NCBI RefSeq assembly: GCF_903819435.1
Contig: NZ_CAIJDP010000087.1
Span: 1-64,000 of the forward strand
DNA: 64,000 bases
Direction of reading: 5' to 3'
Origin: Flavobacterium salmonis
Lineage (GTDB): Bacteria > Bacteroidota > Bacteroidia > Flavobacteriales > Flavobacteriaceae
Made by a program: the position numbers and the translations under genes. Shown here one piece after another: positions 7,193-16,753 of the stretch. Within the stretch, counting starts at the first letter, position 1. The number at the start of each line of letters is the position of its first letter. The notes beneath the pieces are model-generated. The model had not been told where the DNA came from, did no database searches, and was given only the letters and a program-made list of their open reading frames with translations.

Positions 7193-10100
7193 ATGAGTTT
7201 ATCAACCACAAGTATAAAAAGACCTGTTTTAACCATTGTACTGAATCTTTTAATTATTTTATTCGGCTTTATTGGTTATACTTTTTTGGGTGTTCGTGAA
7301 TTTCCTTCCATTGATCCCGCTCAGGTTTCGATAAGGACCAATTACACAGGAGCTAATTCTGACATTATTGAATCACAGATAACCGAACCTCTGGAAAAAG
7401 CTGTAAATGCTATTGACGGAATCCGAAATATTACATCATCCAGTAATCAGGGAAGCAGTAATATTACCATCGAATTTAACTTAGACAAAAACCTTGAAGA
7501 AGCGGCAAATGATGTTCGTGACAAGGTTTCGCAGGCTGTTCGGAATTTACCACAGGATATCGATGCGCCGCCCGTTGTCTCAAAAGCAGATGCAGACAGT
7601 GAATCTATTATTTCGATGACGGTTCAGAGTGATACCCGAAGCTCTCTGGAATTGAGTGATTATGCAGAGAATGTTATTTCCCAGCGTTTAGAAACCATTC
7701 CGGGCGTGAGCGGTGTTCAGATTTGGGGACAAAAACGGTACGCCATGCGTTTATGGATTGATCCGGTAAAATTAACGGCTTACAAATGTACCGTAGCCGA
7801 TGTTCGTAATGCCTTAAATGCACAAAATGTCGAATTACCTTCAGGTAAACTGACCGGAGACAATACTGAACTTACCGTAAAAACAATCGGAAATCTTTCT
7901 AAACCGGAAGAATTCAATAACATTATCATTCGTACAGAGGGCGATAAAATTATCCGTCTGAGCGATGTTGGAGGCGCAGAATTAGGACCTGAAAATATTG
8001 AAACTTCCTTGACATCATCAGGACTTCCCATGATTGGTCTGGCTATTGTGCCGATGCCTGGGGCTAATTATTTAGACATATCATCCGAATTTTATAAAAA
8101 ATACGAAACCCTGAAAAAGGATTTACCGAAAGATATCAAACTAAATATTGCACTCGATAATACGCTGTTTGTAAAGAAATCGGTATTGGAAGTTGCTGAA
8201 ACTTTAGGGATTTCTATATTGTTGGTAATCATCATTATTTACCTCTTTTTTAGGGACTGGGCAATTGCCTTCAGACCTTTAATTGATATCCCTGTTTCCT
8301 TGATTGCTACATTTTTTATCATGTGGATGCTGGGATTTTCCATAAATGTATTAACCCTTTTGGCTATTGTTCTGGCAACAGGACTGGTGGTGGATGACGG
8401 AATCGTAGTTACCGAAAATATCTTCAAAAAAGTAGAAGAAGGAATGTCGCCGATTGAAGCAGCTATAAAAGGTTCTAACGAAATTTTCTACGCTGTAATT
8501 TCGATATCCGTAACGCTGGCAGCTGTATTTTTACCGGTAATTTTTCTGGAAGGTTTCGTAGGACGTCTTTTTAGGGAATTTGGCGTTGTGATTGGCTCGG
8601 CTGTATTGATTTCTGCTTTTGTATCGTTGACTTTAACACCAATGTTAAATGCGTATTTGATGAAAGGCGGCGAACAGAAAAAATCAAAATTCTATATTAA
8701 GACGGAGCCATTTTTCGAAAAAATGAATAGCGCGTATGCAGAAAGTCTTTCTAAATTTATGGATAGAAAATGGATCAGTTTCCCGATTCTGATTGCCTGT
8801 TTTGGAATCATTTATCTATTTTTCACCATCCTTCCAAAGGAAACGGCTCCTTTAGATGACCGTAGTTCTGTTGTAATGCGTATGACAACTCCGGAAGGGT
8901 CTTCTTATGAATATACAGACCGTTTCATGCAGGAGATTTCAAAATTGGTAGACGATTCTATTCCTGAGAAAAAAGTGAGTCTGGTGATTACCTCACCGGG
9001 ATTTGGTTCTTCATCCGTAAATAGTGGTTTTATCAGGCTTTCGCTAAAGCAACCCGACGAAAGAGTTCGTTCTCAAAAAGATATTGCGGATAAATTAACC
9101 AAATGGACCAAGCAATATCCGGACGCTAAAACATCTGTCATTCAACAGCCTACCATTGCCGTTAACAGACGTGGCGGTTTACCTATTCAATACATTGTTC
9201 AGGCACCTACCTTTGAAAAATTAAGAGAGAAAATCCCCGTTTTCATGGAAGAAGTCGGTAAAAGCGATGTGTTCTCTATTAGTGATGTGAATCTAAAATT
9301 CAACAAACCTGAAATAAACGTAAGTATCGATCGTGAAAAAGCGGAGAGTTTAGGGATTTCTATAATGGATATTGCACAAACTTTACAGCTTTCTTTAAGC
9401 GGACAGCGTTTTGGATATTTCATTAAAAACGGAAAACAATATCAGGTAATTGGCCAGTTTAATCAGGAAGACCGTTCCAAACCGCTTGATTTGACTTCTA
9501 TTTTTGTAAAAAACAAAAACGGCGAATTGATTCAGATGGATAATGTGGTAAAAATTGTAGAACAAAGTAATCCGCCTCAATTGTACCATAATAACCGATA
9601 CATGTCGGCAACAGTTTCTGCTGGTTTAGCACCCGGAAAAAGTATCAGCGATGGTATTGAGGAAATGGACCGAATTAAAGCGAAAGTTTTAGACCAGAGT
9701 TTCACCACTGATTTAAGTGGAGAATCACGAGATTTTGTCGAAAGTAGTTCCAATACTTCATTCGCCTTCGGATTAGCATTGTTGTTGATTTTCTTAATTC
9801 TGGCAGCTCAGTTTGAAAGTTTTATTGATCCGTTAATTATCATCTTAACCGTGCCAATGGCAGTTGCAGGAGCTTTATTCTCCTTATGGCTCTTCAATCA
9901 GAGCTGGAACATTTTTAGCCAGATTGGTACAGTAATGCTTATTGGACTGGTTACTAAAAATGGTATTTTAATTGTAGAATTTGCCAATCAGCTCCGGGAA
10001 CAGGGAAAACCAAAATTAGAAGCCATTATGGAAGCATCAGAAGCACGTTTACGTCCGATCTTGATGACCAGTCTAGCCATTGCATTAGGAGCCTTGCCAA

Positions 10101-10288
10101 TTGCAATGTCACTTGGAGCGGCTTCTACGAGCAGAATTGGTATGGGGGTTGTTATTGTGGGAGGTACTATTTTCTCTTTAGCATTAACCCTTTTTGTTAT
10201 TCCGGCAATATATCTGATGTGGTCAAAAGCCCGAAAACATTATCCGGAATTTGATCATATTGACGAATACGAAAAAGAAAGCAAATAA
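7193..10288 (+). CDS. RND multidrug efflux permease (AcrB/HAE1 type)
   Basis: At 1031 residues this has full AcrB-like length. A first membrane helix follows MSLSTTSIKRPVLTIVLN, then two large periplasmic loops alternate with blocks of membrane helices. The proton-relay acidic pair is present in GLVVDDGIVVTEN, and the matching lysine in LIGLVTKNGILIVEFANQ. RND pumps are homotrimers that use the proton gradient to drive drugs or toxic compounds outward. The substrate range is unknown. The gene is the middle of a three-gene operon with the adaptor 72 bases upstream and the TolC-like channel 48 bases downstream. Nothing looks truncated. Confidence 0.93.
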   Translation: MSLSTTSIKRPVLTIVLNLLIILFGFIGYTFLGVREFPSIDPAQVSIRTNYTGANSDIIESQITEPLEKAVNAIDGIRNITSSSNQGSSNITIEFNLDKNLEEAANDVRDKVSQAVRNLPQDIDAPPVVSKADADSESIISMTVQSDTRSSLELSDYAENVISQRLETIPGVSGVQIWGQKRYAMRLWIDPVKLTAYKCTVADVRNALNAQNVELPSGKLTGDNTELTVKTIGNLSKPEEFNNIIIRTEGDKIIRLSDVGGAELGPENIETSLTSSGLPMIGLAIVPMPGANYLDISSEFYKKYETLKKDLPKDIKLNIALDNTLFVKKSVLEVAETLGISILLVIIIIYLFFRDWAIAFRPLIDIPVSLIATFFIMWMLGFSINVLTLLAIVLATGLVVDDGIVVTENIFKKVEEGMSPIEAAIKGSNEIFYAVISISVTLAAVFLPVIFLEGFVGRLFREFGVVIGSAVLISAFVSLTLTPMLNAYLMKGGEQKKSKFYIKTEPFFEKMNSAYAESLSKFMDRKWISFPILIACFGIIYLFFTILPKETAPLDDRSSVVMRMTTPEGSSYEYTDRFMQEISKLVDDSIPEKKVSLVITSPGFGSSSVNSGFIRLSLKQPDERVRSQKDIADKLTKWTKQYPDAKTSVIQQPTIAVNRRGGLPIQYIVQAPTFEKLREKIPVFMEEVGKSDVFSISDVNLKFNKPEINVSIDREKAESLGISIMDIAQTLQLSLSGQRFGYFIKNGKQYQVIGQFNQEDRSKPLDLTSIFVKNKNGELIQMDNVVKIVEQSNPPQLYHNNRYMSATVSAGLAPGKSISDGIEEMDRIKAKVLDQSFTTDLSGESRDFVESSSNTSFAFGLALLLIFLILAAQFESFIDPLIIILTVPMAVAGALFSLWLFNQSWNIFSQIGTVMLIGLVTKNGILIVEFANQLREQGKPKLEAIMEASEARLRPILMTSLAIALGALPIAMSLGAASTSRIGMGVVIVGGTIFSLALTLFVIPAIYLMWSKARKHYPEFDHIDEYEKESK

Positions 10289-10336
10289 TTTATTAGCCTG
10301 GAATTCAGTTTTAAATTTCAGTCAAAAGAAAAAAAT

Positions 10337-11647
10337 ATGAATACTAAAATTCTATTCCGTAGTTCAATACTATTCTTCTTTTGTATGATTAGTATACAAG
10401 CGCAAGAAGTTTTGACCATTGAAGAGGCTATGAAAATAGCCTTAGAAAACAATTTTGAAATAAAGATTGCCAAAAACAATACAAAAATTAGCGAAACAAA
10501 TGTAACGATTGGAAATGCAGGAATGCTTCCAACAGCAACGGCTTCAGTTGTTGATAATAATAGCATTACCAATTCAACCCAGGTACGTCAGGATGGGACC
10601 TCTACATCTTTGGATAATGCGAAAAATAATAACCTGACATATGGAGTAAGTTTGGGATGGACCGTTTTTGACGGAATGAGAATGTTTGCCAGATTAGACC
10701 AATTGAAAGAACTTCAAAAATTAGGTGATACAGAGTTAAAAAGGACAATTTTAATGAAAATTGGGCAAGTCAATTCTGCCTATTATGATCTTGTACAGCA
10801 ACAGCAGCAATTAGCTGCCTTAGACACTACGATTGTAATCTCAAAACAAAGATTAGATTTGGCAAAGAACCGATTTACAATTGGGAAAGCTTCAAAATTA
10901 GAGGTTTTAAATGCACAGGTAGACCTTAATACCGATATGGTAGCTTTGTTAAGACAAAAAGAATCTTATGCAAATTCGAAAATTTTGCTGAACCAGCATT
11001 TGGCGCGTGACCCAAAAATAAATTTCACCGTAACTGATGAAGTTACGGTTGATAATAAATTACTTTTTGCAGATTTATTAGATCTGGCACAGAAACAAAA
11101 TCCTGCCTTAGAGTTACAAATTATCAATAAACGTATTGCAGAACTGGAACTTAAACAAATAAAAGCAGACCGATACCCGGTTCTGAATTTAACCTCCGGT
11201 TATAATTTTACTGAAAGTCAGTCAAGTTTAGGATTTACCAGCGAAAATTCATCCAGAGGTTTTACGTATGGTTTTAATGCTTCTTTAAATATTTTTGATG
11301 GTTTTAACCAAAACAGAAATGAAAAAGTAGCAAAAATTCAAATTGAAAATTCAAAAATTGCTATCGAACAGCAAAACATGATCCTGAATACACAATTAAG
11401 TACTGCCTTCCAGACCTATTTAACCAATTTAGAACTTATTGAACTCGAAGACAGTAACGAATCTATTGCGAAACAAAATTTAGAAATCACTTTAGATAAA
11501 TTCCGTATTGGAACAATCACTACTTTAGAGTTCAGAACAGCCCAATTAAATTATGTCAATGCAAAAGTACGTCACAGTAACGCAGAATATCAGGCAAAAC
11601 TATCAGAAATTGCATTAAAAGAGTTAGCTGGTAATATCAGTTTTTAG
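10337..11647 (+). CDS. TolC-family outer-membrane efflux channel
   Basis: The protein (436 residues) has a signal peptide ending near SIQAQ, then two similar halves rich in long alpha helices. These alternate with short strands containing the TolC/OEP motif pattern (LTIEEAMKIALENNFEIKIAK; YGVSLGWTVFDGMRMFARLDQ repeated as YGFNASLNIFDGFNQNRNEK). Such proteins form trimeric channels that complete RND efflux systems at the outer membrane. It is the last gene of the efflux operon. The bestrophin gene starts 28 bases later and could be co-transcribed. Confidence 0.92.
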   Translation: MNTKILFRSSILFFFCMISIQAQEVLTIEEAMKIALENNFEIKIAKNNTKISETNVTIGNAGMLPTATASVVDNNSITNSTQVRQDGTSTSLDNAKNNNLTYGVSLGWTVFDGMRMFARLDQLKELQKLGDTELKRTILMKIGQVNSAYYDLVQQQQQLAALDTTIVISKQRLDLAKNRFTIGKASKLEVLNAQVDLNTDMVALLRQKESYANSKILLNQHLARDPKINFTVTDEVTVDNKLLFADLLDLAQKQNPALELQIINKRIAELELKQIKADRYPVLNLTSGYNFTESQSSLGFTSENSSRGFTYGFNASLNIFDGFNQNRNEKVAKIQIENSKIAIEQQNMILNTQLSTAFQTYLTNLELIELEDSNESIAKQNLEITLDKFRIGTITTLEFRTAQLNYVNAKVRHSNAEYQAKLSEIALKELAGNISF

Positions 11648-11675
11648 TTTAAATTTGTTTCAAAATTAAAATTAA

Positions 11676-12539
11676 ATGATCTCATATAATACTAAGGACT
11701 GGTTTTCTTTTATCTTTCGTTTTCATAAATCGGATACCGTTAGAAAACTCTTTCCCATTATGCTTGCCATAGGAGTGTATGCTGCAATTGTTGGGTATGT
11801 TGAAATTGAATATTTTAAAATTAGTAAGAACGACTATATTCATAATATTCCAATAATGCATGGAATGCTTGGATTTGTAATTTCGTTACTGCTTGTTTTT
11901 AGAACCAATACAGCATATGATCGTTGGTGGGAAGGCAGAAAACTATGGGGTTCACTTGTCAATAACAGTCGAAATCTGGCTATCAAACTTTCGGCTATTT
12001 TAAAAGACGAAAATGACAAGAAGTTTTTCAGGGAAATTATTCCAACTTACGCCTCATTTTTACAAAAACATTTAAAAGATGAGGAAACCAGCAAACAGCT
12101 TTTTGAAGATGTTGATCTCGAAATTGACCATCATAAACACAAGCCAAATCAGGTTAAAAGAATGATGTATCATAAAATTAATTCTTTGTACGAGGCAAAA
12201 AAAATTACAGGAGACCAACTTATAACGTTAAACGAAGAATTGCAATCTTTTACAGATATATGTGGTGCTTGCGAGCGAATCAAGAACACTCCTATTCCCT
12301 ACTCATACAGTGCGTTTATCAAGAAGTTTATCTTTTTTTATACCATGACACTTCCTTTTGGATATTCAGTTAGTCTAGGATATTATGTAGCTCCTGTGGT
12401 GGTTTTCATTTTTTATGTATTAGCAAGCTTAGAACTTATTGCCGAAGAAATTGAAGATCCTTTTGGAGATGACGAAAATGATCTGCCAACCAAAAAGATA
12501 GCTGAGAACATTAAAAAACATGTTGAAGAACTGATTTAA
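11676..12539 (+). CDS. Bestrophin-family ion channel
   Basis: This 287-residue membrane protein contains the family core RTNTAYDRWWEGRKLWGSLV and the C-terminal block AEEIEDPFGDDENDLP, which resembles the acidic calcium-clasp region of bestrophins. Hydrophobic segments are at about 25-45, 60-80, 210-230 and 240-260. Prokaryotic members form pentameric channels, and the best studied one is sodium-selective. Conductance and trigger are unknown here. The short spacing after the TolC gene suggests read-through from the efflux operon, although a functional link is not established. Confidence 0.85.
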   Translation: MISYNTKDWFSFIFRFHKSDTVRKLFPIMLAIGVYAAIVGYVEIEYFKISKNDYIHNIPIMHGMLGFVISLLLVFRTNTAYDRWWEGRKLWGSLVNNSRNLAIKLSAILKDENDKKFFREIIPTYASFLQKHLKDEETSKQLFEDVDLEIDHHKHKPNQVKRMMYHKINSLYEAKKITGDQLITLNEELQSFTDICGACERIKNTPIPYSYSAFIKKFIFFYTMTLPFGYSVSLGYYVAPVVVFIFYVLASLELIAEEIEDPFGDDENDLPTKKIAENIKKHVEELI

Positions 12540-12725
12540 ACCTAAAATAAAAAAGCAAAACAAACACCTGTACAATAAAATTTTAACTTTACAATTCCGT
12601 TTTAAACCAGCATACATTAAGCAATACTACTACAGACAATTACAATTTAAGCTATAGTGGAAACGGCAGTTTCTGGATAATTGTACATGCCGGAGTTTGT
12701 ACGACCAAATAATTTAAAACTGATA
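12540..12725. other. Non-coding stretch with a possible decayed coding tail
   Basis: The 340 bases between the bestrophin gene and pheT hold no complete gene. Bases 12611 to 12712 encode an open tail without a start (ending GNGSFWIIVHAGVCTTK and stop) that could be the last piece of a lost gene. A terminator hairpin follows. Confidence 0.35.
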
Positions 12726-12757
12726 AATAAAGAGAGAATTTAAGTTCTCTCTTTATT
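12726..12757 (+). terminator. Hairpin terminator upstream of pheT
   Basis: AATAAAGAGAGAA (12726-12738) pairs perfectly with TTCTCTCTTTATT (12745-12757) around a 6-nt loop. It probably ends transcription from the efflux/bestrophin side. Confidence 0.75.
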
Positions 12758-12879
12758 TAATCTAATTTCATGTCTTTTAAATTTGAAAAATAGTCACAGG
12801 CAAAAAACAAAAAAATAGTTTCCAACTCCCGCAATCAATCCTTATATTTACACCTTTATTTAAGAACAATAGCGTTAAC

Positions 12880-15300
12880 ATGAAAATATCTTATAACTGG
12901 TTAAAACAATTCATTAAAACAGACTGGACATCAGAGCAAACCTCTGAATTACTGACGGATTTAGGTCTTGAAGTCGAAATTGTCGAAAAATATCAATCAG
13001 TAAAAGGCGGATTAGAAGGAGTTGTAGTAGGACACGTTCTTACTTGCGAAAAACATCCTGATGCAGACAGATTAAAAGTTACCACCTTAGATATTGGTTT
13101 AGAAAATCCAATTCAGGTAGTTTGCGGTGCTTCAAATGTTGCAGCAGGACAAAAAGTACCCGTTGCTACTATCGGAACCATTTTATATGATAAAGAAGGA
13201 GGAGAATTTACCATTAAAAAAGGTAAAATTCGTGGTCAGGAAAGCCATGGAATGATCTGTGCCGAGGATGAATTAGGTCTTGGATCCGGACATGAGGGAA
13301 TCATGGTTCTGGACGAAGCTTTAAAACCGGGAACTCCTGCGGCTGATGTTTTTAAAATTGCCAACGATGAAGTTTTTGAAATTGGATTAACCCCCAACCG
13401 TGCCGATGCCATGAGCCATTTTGGTACAGCCCGTGATTTAAGAGCCGGAATGCTGCAACGTGGAGTAAACGTAGAATTAATCACACCTTCTGTGAGTAAT
13501 TTTAGGGTTGACATGCGCACACTGAAAATTGATGTTAGTGTAGAGGAACCTGCATTAGCGCCAAGATATTGTGGTGTAACTATTTCCGGGATTACAGTAG
13601 AAGAATCTCCGACATGGCTAAAAGATCGTTTAAAAGCTATTGGATTAACTCCAAAAAATAACATAGTAGACGTTACGAATTATGTTTTACACGAATTAGG
13701 ACAACCTTTACATGCTTTCGATGCTTCAAAAATCAACGGAAAAGTAATTGTAAAAACACTTCCTGAAGGAACAAAGTTTGTTACTTTGGATGATGTTGAA
13801 AGAACGCTACACAAAGAAGATTTAATGATTTGTGACGAAAAAGGACCACTTTGCATTGCCGGTGTCTTTGGCGGAAAAAAATCAGGAGTTTCTGACGGAA
13901 CTACTTCTATATTTCTGGAAAGTGCTTATTTTGATGCTGTAAGCGTTCGAAAAACAGCAAAAAGACATCAATTGAATACAGATGCTTCGTTCAGGTTCGA
14001 AAGAGGAATTGATCCAACTATCACAGAATATGCTTTGAAGCGTGCTGCCCTTTTAATTCAGGAAGTAGCAGGTGGAAAAATCACGTCAGATGTTATAGAA
14101 GTATATCCTAAAAAAGTAGAAGATTTTTCTGTTTTACTGAATTTCAGCCATGTATCTAAAATTATCGGACAGGAAATTCCAAAAGATACTATCAAAAAAA
14201 TATTAGTTTCTCTTGACATTAAAGTAAATAGTGTTTCTGATTCCGGCTTAGGATTAACGATTCCGGCTTATCGGGTTGATGTACAGCGCGAAATAGATGT
14301 AATCGAAGAAATTTTAAGAGTTTATGGTTATAACAATATTGAGTTTTCTAAAAAGTTCAACGCAACTGTTTCTAACTCACCAAGAACAGAAGATTACAAA
14401 GTACAAAATGTAATTGCGTCACAATTGAACTCTCAGGGTTTTCATGAAATGATGGCAAATTCGTTAACAACAGCTGCGTACACAAAATTATCTGCCGTTT
14501 TAAAAGAAGAACACAACGTTACAATGCTAAATCCTTTGAGCAGTGATTTATCGACGATGCGCCAATCATTATTATTCTCAGGTTTAGAAGCGATTTCATA
14601 CAACATTAACCGAAGAAATTCTGATTTGAAATTATTTGAATTTGGAAAAACATACCATAAATACCTAAGCGGATACGAAGAACACAAACATCTTACTTTA
14701 TTCATATCTGGAAACAGAAATAAAGAAAGCTGGACAAATCCACAAAAAACTACAGATTTCTTTTTATTGAAAGGATATGTAACCGGAGTTTTGAATCGTT
14801 TAGGAATTGAAAAAATTTCGAATACACCTTCTCAATCTGATATTTTCTCTGAAGGGACGGCGAAGGTATACAATAATGAGGTTTTGGTCGAAATTGGACT
14901 AATTAAAAAATCTATATTAAAACATTTCGGAATTAAACAAGATGTATTTTATGCCGATTTTAAATGGGATTTGATTTTAAAAATCATTACCGGAAAAATA
15001 AAATATACTGAAATCCCTAAATACCCTGAAGTTCGCAGGGATTTGGCTTTATTGATTGATGAAAAAACAACTTACGAAAGCATTTATAACCTGGCAAAAC
15101 AAACAGAGAAAGCGCTCTTAAAAGATGTTAATCTCTTTGACGTTTACGAAGGCAAAAACCTTCCGGAAGGCAAAAAATCATACGCACTGAGCTTTACGAT
15201 TCAGGACAATACCAAAACGCTTACTGATGGTCAGATTGATAAAATTATGACCAAATTACAGCAAACTTTTGAAACAGAACTTGGAGCAAGTTTAAGATAA
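12880..15300 (+). CDS. pheT: Phenylalanine-tRNA ligase beta subunit
   Basis: The 806-residue length and domain order fit bacterial PheT. There is an N-terminal EMAPII-like tRNA-binding domain (VVVGHVLTCEKHPDADRLKV and VVCGASNV), a B3/4 domain, a B5 domain, the catalytic-like core (FRFERGIDP near 370) and a C-terminal FDX-ACB domain (YPEVRRDLALLIDEKTTY). With PheS it forms the alpha2beta2 enzyme charging tRNA-Phe. pheS is not adjacent, which is common in this phylum. A strong terminator follows immediately. Confidence 0.96.
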   Translation: MKISYNWLKQFIKTDWTSEQTSELLTDLGLEVEIVEKYQSVKGGLEGVVVGHVLTCEKHPDADRLKVTTLDIGLENPIQVVCGASNVAAGQKVPVATIGTILYDKEGGEFTIKKGKIRGQESHGMICAEDELGLGSGHEGIMVLDEALKPGTPAADVFKIANDEVFEIGLTPNRADAMSHFGTARDLRAGMLQRGVNVELITPSVSNFRVDMRTLKIDVSVEEPALAPRYCGVTISGITVEESPTWLKDRLKAIGLTPKNNIVDVTNYVLHELGQPLHAFDASKINGKVIVKTLPEGTKFVTLDDVERTLHKEDLMICDEKGPLCIAGVFGGKKSGVSDGTTSIFLESAYFDAVSVRKTAKRHQLNTDASFRFERGIDPTITEYALKRAALLIQEVAGGKITSDVIEVYPKKVEDFSVLLNFSHVSKIIGQEIPKDTIKKILVSLDIKVNSVSDSGLGLTIPAYRVDVQREIDVIEEILRVYGYNNIEFSKKFNATVSNSPRTEDYKVQNVIASQLNSQGFHEMMANSLTTAAYTKLSAVLKEEHNVTMLNPLSSDLSTMRQSLLFSGLEAISYNINRRNSDLKLFEFGKTYHKYLSGYEEHKHLTLFISGNRNKESWTNPQKTTDFFLLKGYVTGVLNRLGIEKISNTPSQSDIFSEGTAKVYNNEVLVEIGLIKKSILKHFGIKQDVFYADFKWDLILKIITGKIKYTEIPKYPEVRRDLALLIDEKTTYESIYNLAKQTEKALLKDVNLFDVYEGKNLPEGKKSYALSFTIQDNTKTLTDGQIDKIMTKLQQTFETELGASLR

Positions 15301-15306
15301 GATGAT

Positions 15307-15340
15307 AAAAAAAACACCGGCATTTGCCGGTGTTTTTTTT
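15307..15340. terminator. Bidirectional terminator between pheT and the DUF808 gene
   Basis: A 16-bp stem (15307-15322 with 15325-15340) with CACCGGCA/TGCCGGTG core and A/T tails works in both directions between convergent genes. Confidence 0.9.
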
Positions 15341-15352
15341 ATACTGAATATT

Positions 15353-16234
15353 CTAGTTAACCTTTTTAAACAATTTCTTAAACAAATTCACAACAACTAA
15401 AACTACAAGTCCTAATACAAGCCCAACAACAAATTCTTTTATAATTGCAGGCATATTAATTTTAGGTGATAAATCATGAAAAAATGGAATGTAATGCACA
15501 AAAATACCTCCGGCAACTAATAATAAAGCGATTGTACCAATTACAGTTAAACTTTTTATAACTAACGGCAGTGCTTTAACCAAAATATTACCTATAAATT
15601 TTGAAACACTTTTATCTCTTTTACTAAATTTAATCAGCTTATAACCTGCTTCATCCATTCTGACAATAAGAGCTACAATACCATAAACACCAACTGTTGC
15701 TACTAAAGCAATTATTGAAGTCACGATAATTTGCTGAGTAATTGGTTTTCCAATTACAGTACCTAAAGCAATAATTACAATCTCTACTGATAATATAAAG
15801 TCAGTTACAATTGCTGATTTAATTTTACCTTTTTCAGCTTCCAGAATTTCTTCTTCCGTAAAAGTTTCGCCTGTTATTCCTTCTGAATCTTCATGCGAAT
15901 GAGGAAATACAAATTCGTAGATTTTTTCAGCTCCTTCGTAAGCCAAAAACAATCCTCCAAGTACAAGAATTACAATAATTGCAAAGGGTAAAAATGCACT
16001 TAATAAAAATGCGATTGGCAAAATAATAATTTTGTTAAGAAGCGAACCTTTACTAATTGCCCAAAGCACAGGAAGCTCTCTCGAAGAAGCAAATCCAGAA
16101 GCTTTTTCAGCATTTACAGCTAAATCATCACCAAGAATACCGGCAGTTTTCTTTGCTGCAACTTTACTCATTACTGCAACATCATCCATGATTGCTGCTA
16201 TATCGTCTAATAGTACGAAAAAACCTGATGCCAT
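15353..16234 (-). CDS. DUF808 family inner-membrane protein (YedI-like)
   Basis: This 293-residue polytopic protein begins MASGFFVLLDDIAAIMDDVA and continues with VLGDDLAVNAEKASGF-like sequence, the hallmark of DUF808/YedI proteins. About seven hydrophobic segments follow, with an acidic cytoplasmic-type loop (PHSHEDSEGITGETFTEEE) after the third. The function of the family is unknown. The gene is convergent with pheT and is preceded on the same strand by a 39-codon membrane peptide gene. Confidence 0.88.
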   Translation of the reverse strand: MASGFFVLLDDIAAIMDDVAVMSKVAAKKTAGILGDDLAVNAEKASGFASSRELPVLWAISKGSLLNKIIILPIAFLLSAFLPFAIIVILVLGGLFLAYEGAEKIYEFVFPHSHEDSEGITGETFTEEEILEAEKGKIKSAIVTDFILSVEIVIIALGTVIGKPITQQIIVTSIIALVATVGVYGIVALIVRMDEAGYKLIKFSKRDKSVSKFIGNILVKALPLVIKSLTVIGTIALLLVAGGIFVHYIPFFHDLSPKINMPAIIKEFVVGLVLGLVVLVVVNLFKKLFKKVN

Positions 16235-16300
16235 TATATTTTGTAGTTAAATTTTAATTGTGCGAATCTACTACTTTTTGATTATTTTATCTATAAAATT

Positions 16301-16420
16301 TTAACTGCATTGTCCTAAAAGGAACCAAAGAATAATAAAAATTATAATTGTTCCGAAACAACCGCCTCCTAATTTTTTCGCACCGTATCCGGCAAGCAAT
16401 CCTCTAAATAAATTGTTCAT
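16301..16420 (-). CDS. 39-residue single-span membrane peptide
   Basis: The small frame reads MNNLFRGLLAGYGAKKLGGG, then a hydrophobic helix (FGTIIIFIILWFLLG) and a short QCS end. It combines a Gly/Lys-rich head with one membrane span. I do not recognise a named family. The gap to the DUF808 gene is 66 bases on the same strand, so the two may be co-expressed. Support comes from a good start, a coherent amphipathic-plus-membrane layout and absence of any competing feature. It could still be fortuitous. Confidence 0.55.
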   Translation of the reverse strand: MNNLFRGLLAGYGAKKLGGGCFGTIIIFIILWFLLGQCS

Positions 16421-16753
16421 GATATATATTTTTAATTGTAAGTAAATTTCAGAACTTAATCCGTAAACGCACTTATAAAACTTTTAAAATAAGTTTCATG
16501 ATTTACGGATATAGTGAATCAATTCTATTCCGAAAATATTTTAATTACTTTAATACTGGTTAACTTTTACCAATTATGAGGTAATTATCTACATATTAAA
16601 AAAATAATTTTACTCCTAACTTGCTTTATCAATGAAAGTTAAAAGCCACAAGTAATTAATAAGCATTTTTTACACAAACAGAAATAGTTTACAAAACTTA
16701 TTAATCCAGTCAGAAATTTTATTTCAAAAAAATAACAACCAAAAATCCCTATT
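16421..16753. other. Intergenic region between divergent genes, with a nested inverted repeat
   Basis: No gene is visible in these 333 bases. At 16459-16510 ATCCGTAAA and TTTACGGAT are 9-bp outer arms around a 6-bp inner hairpin (ACTTAT 16471-16476 with ATAAGT 16489-16494). The region should hold the promoters of the small membrane peptide (minus) and the secreted peptidase (plus). Confidence 0.45.

Noticed and set aside
13236..13664. 142-codon frame antisense to pheT
   Set aside because: It is a long frame caused by the codon usage of pheT, with no recognisable domain or start context.
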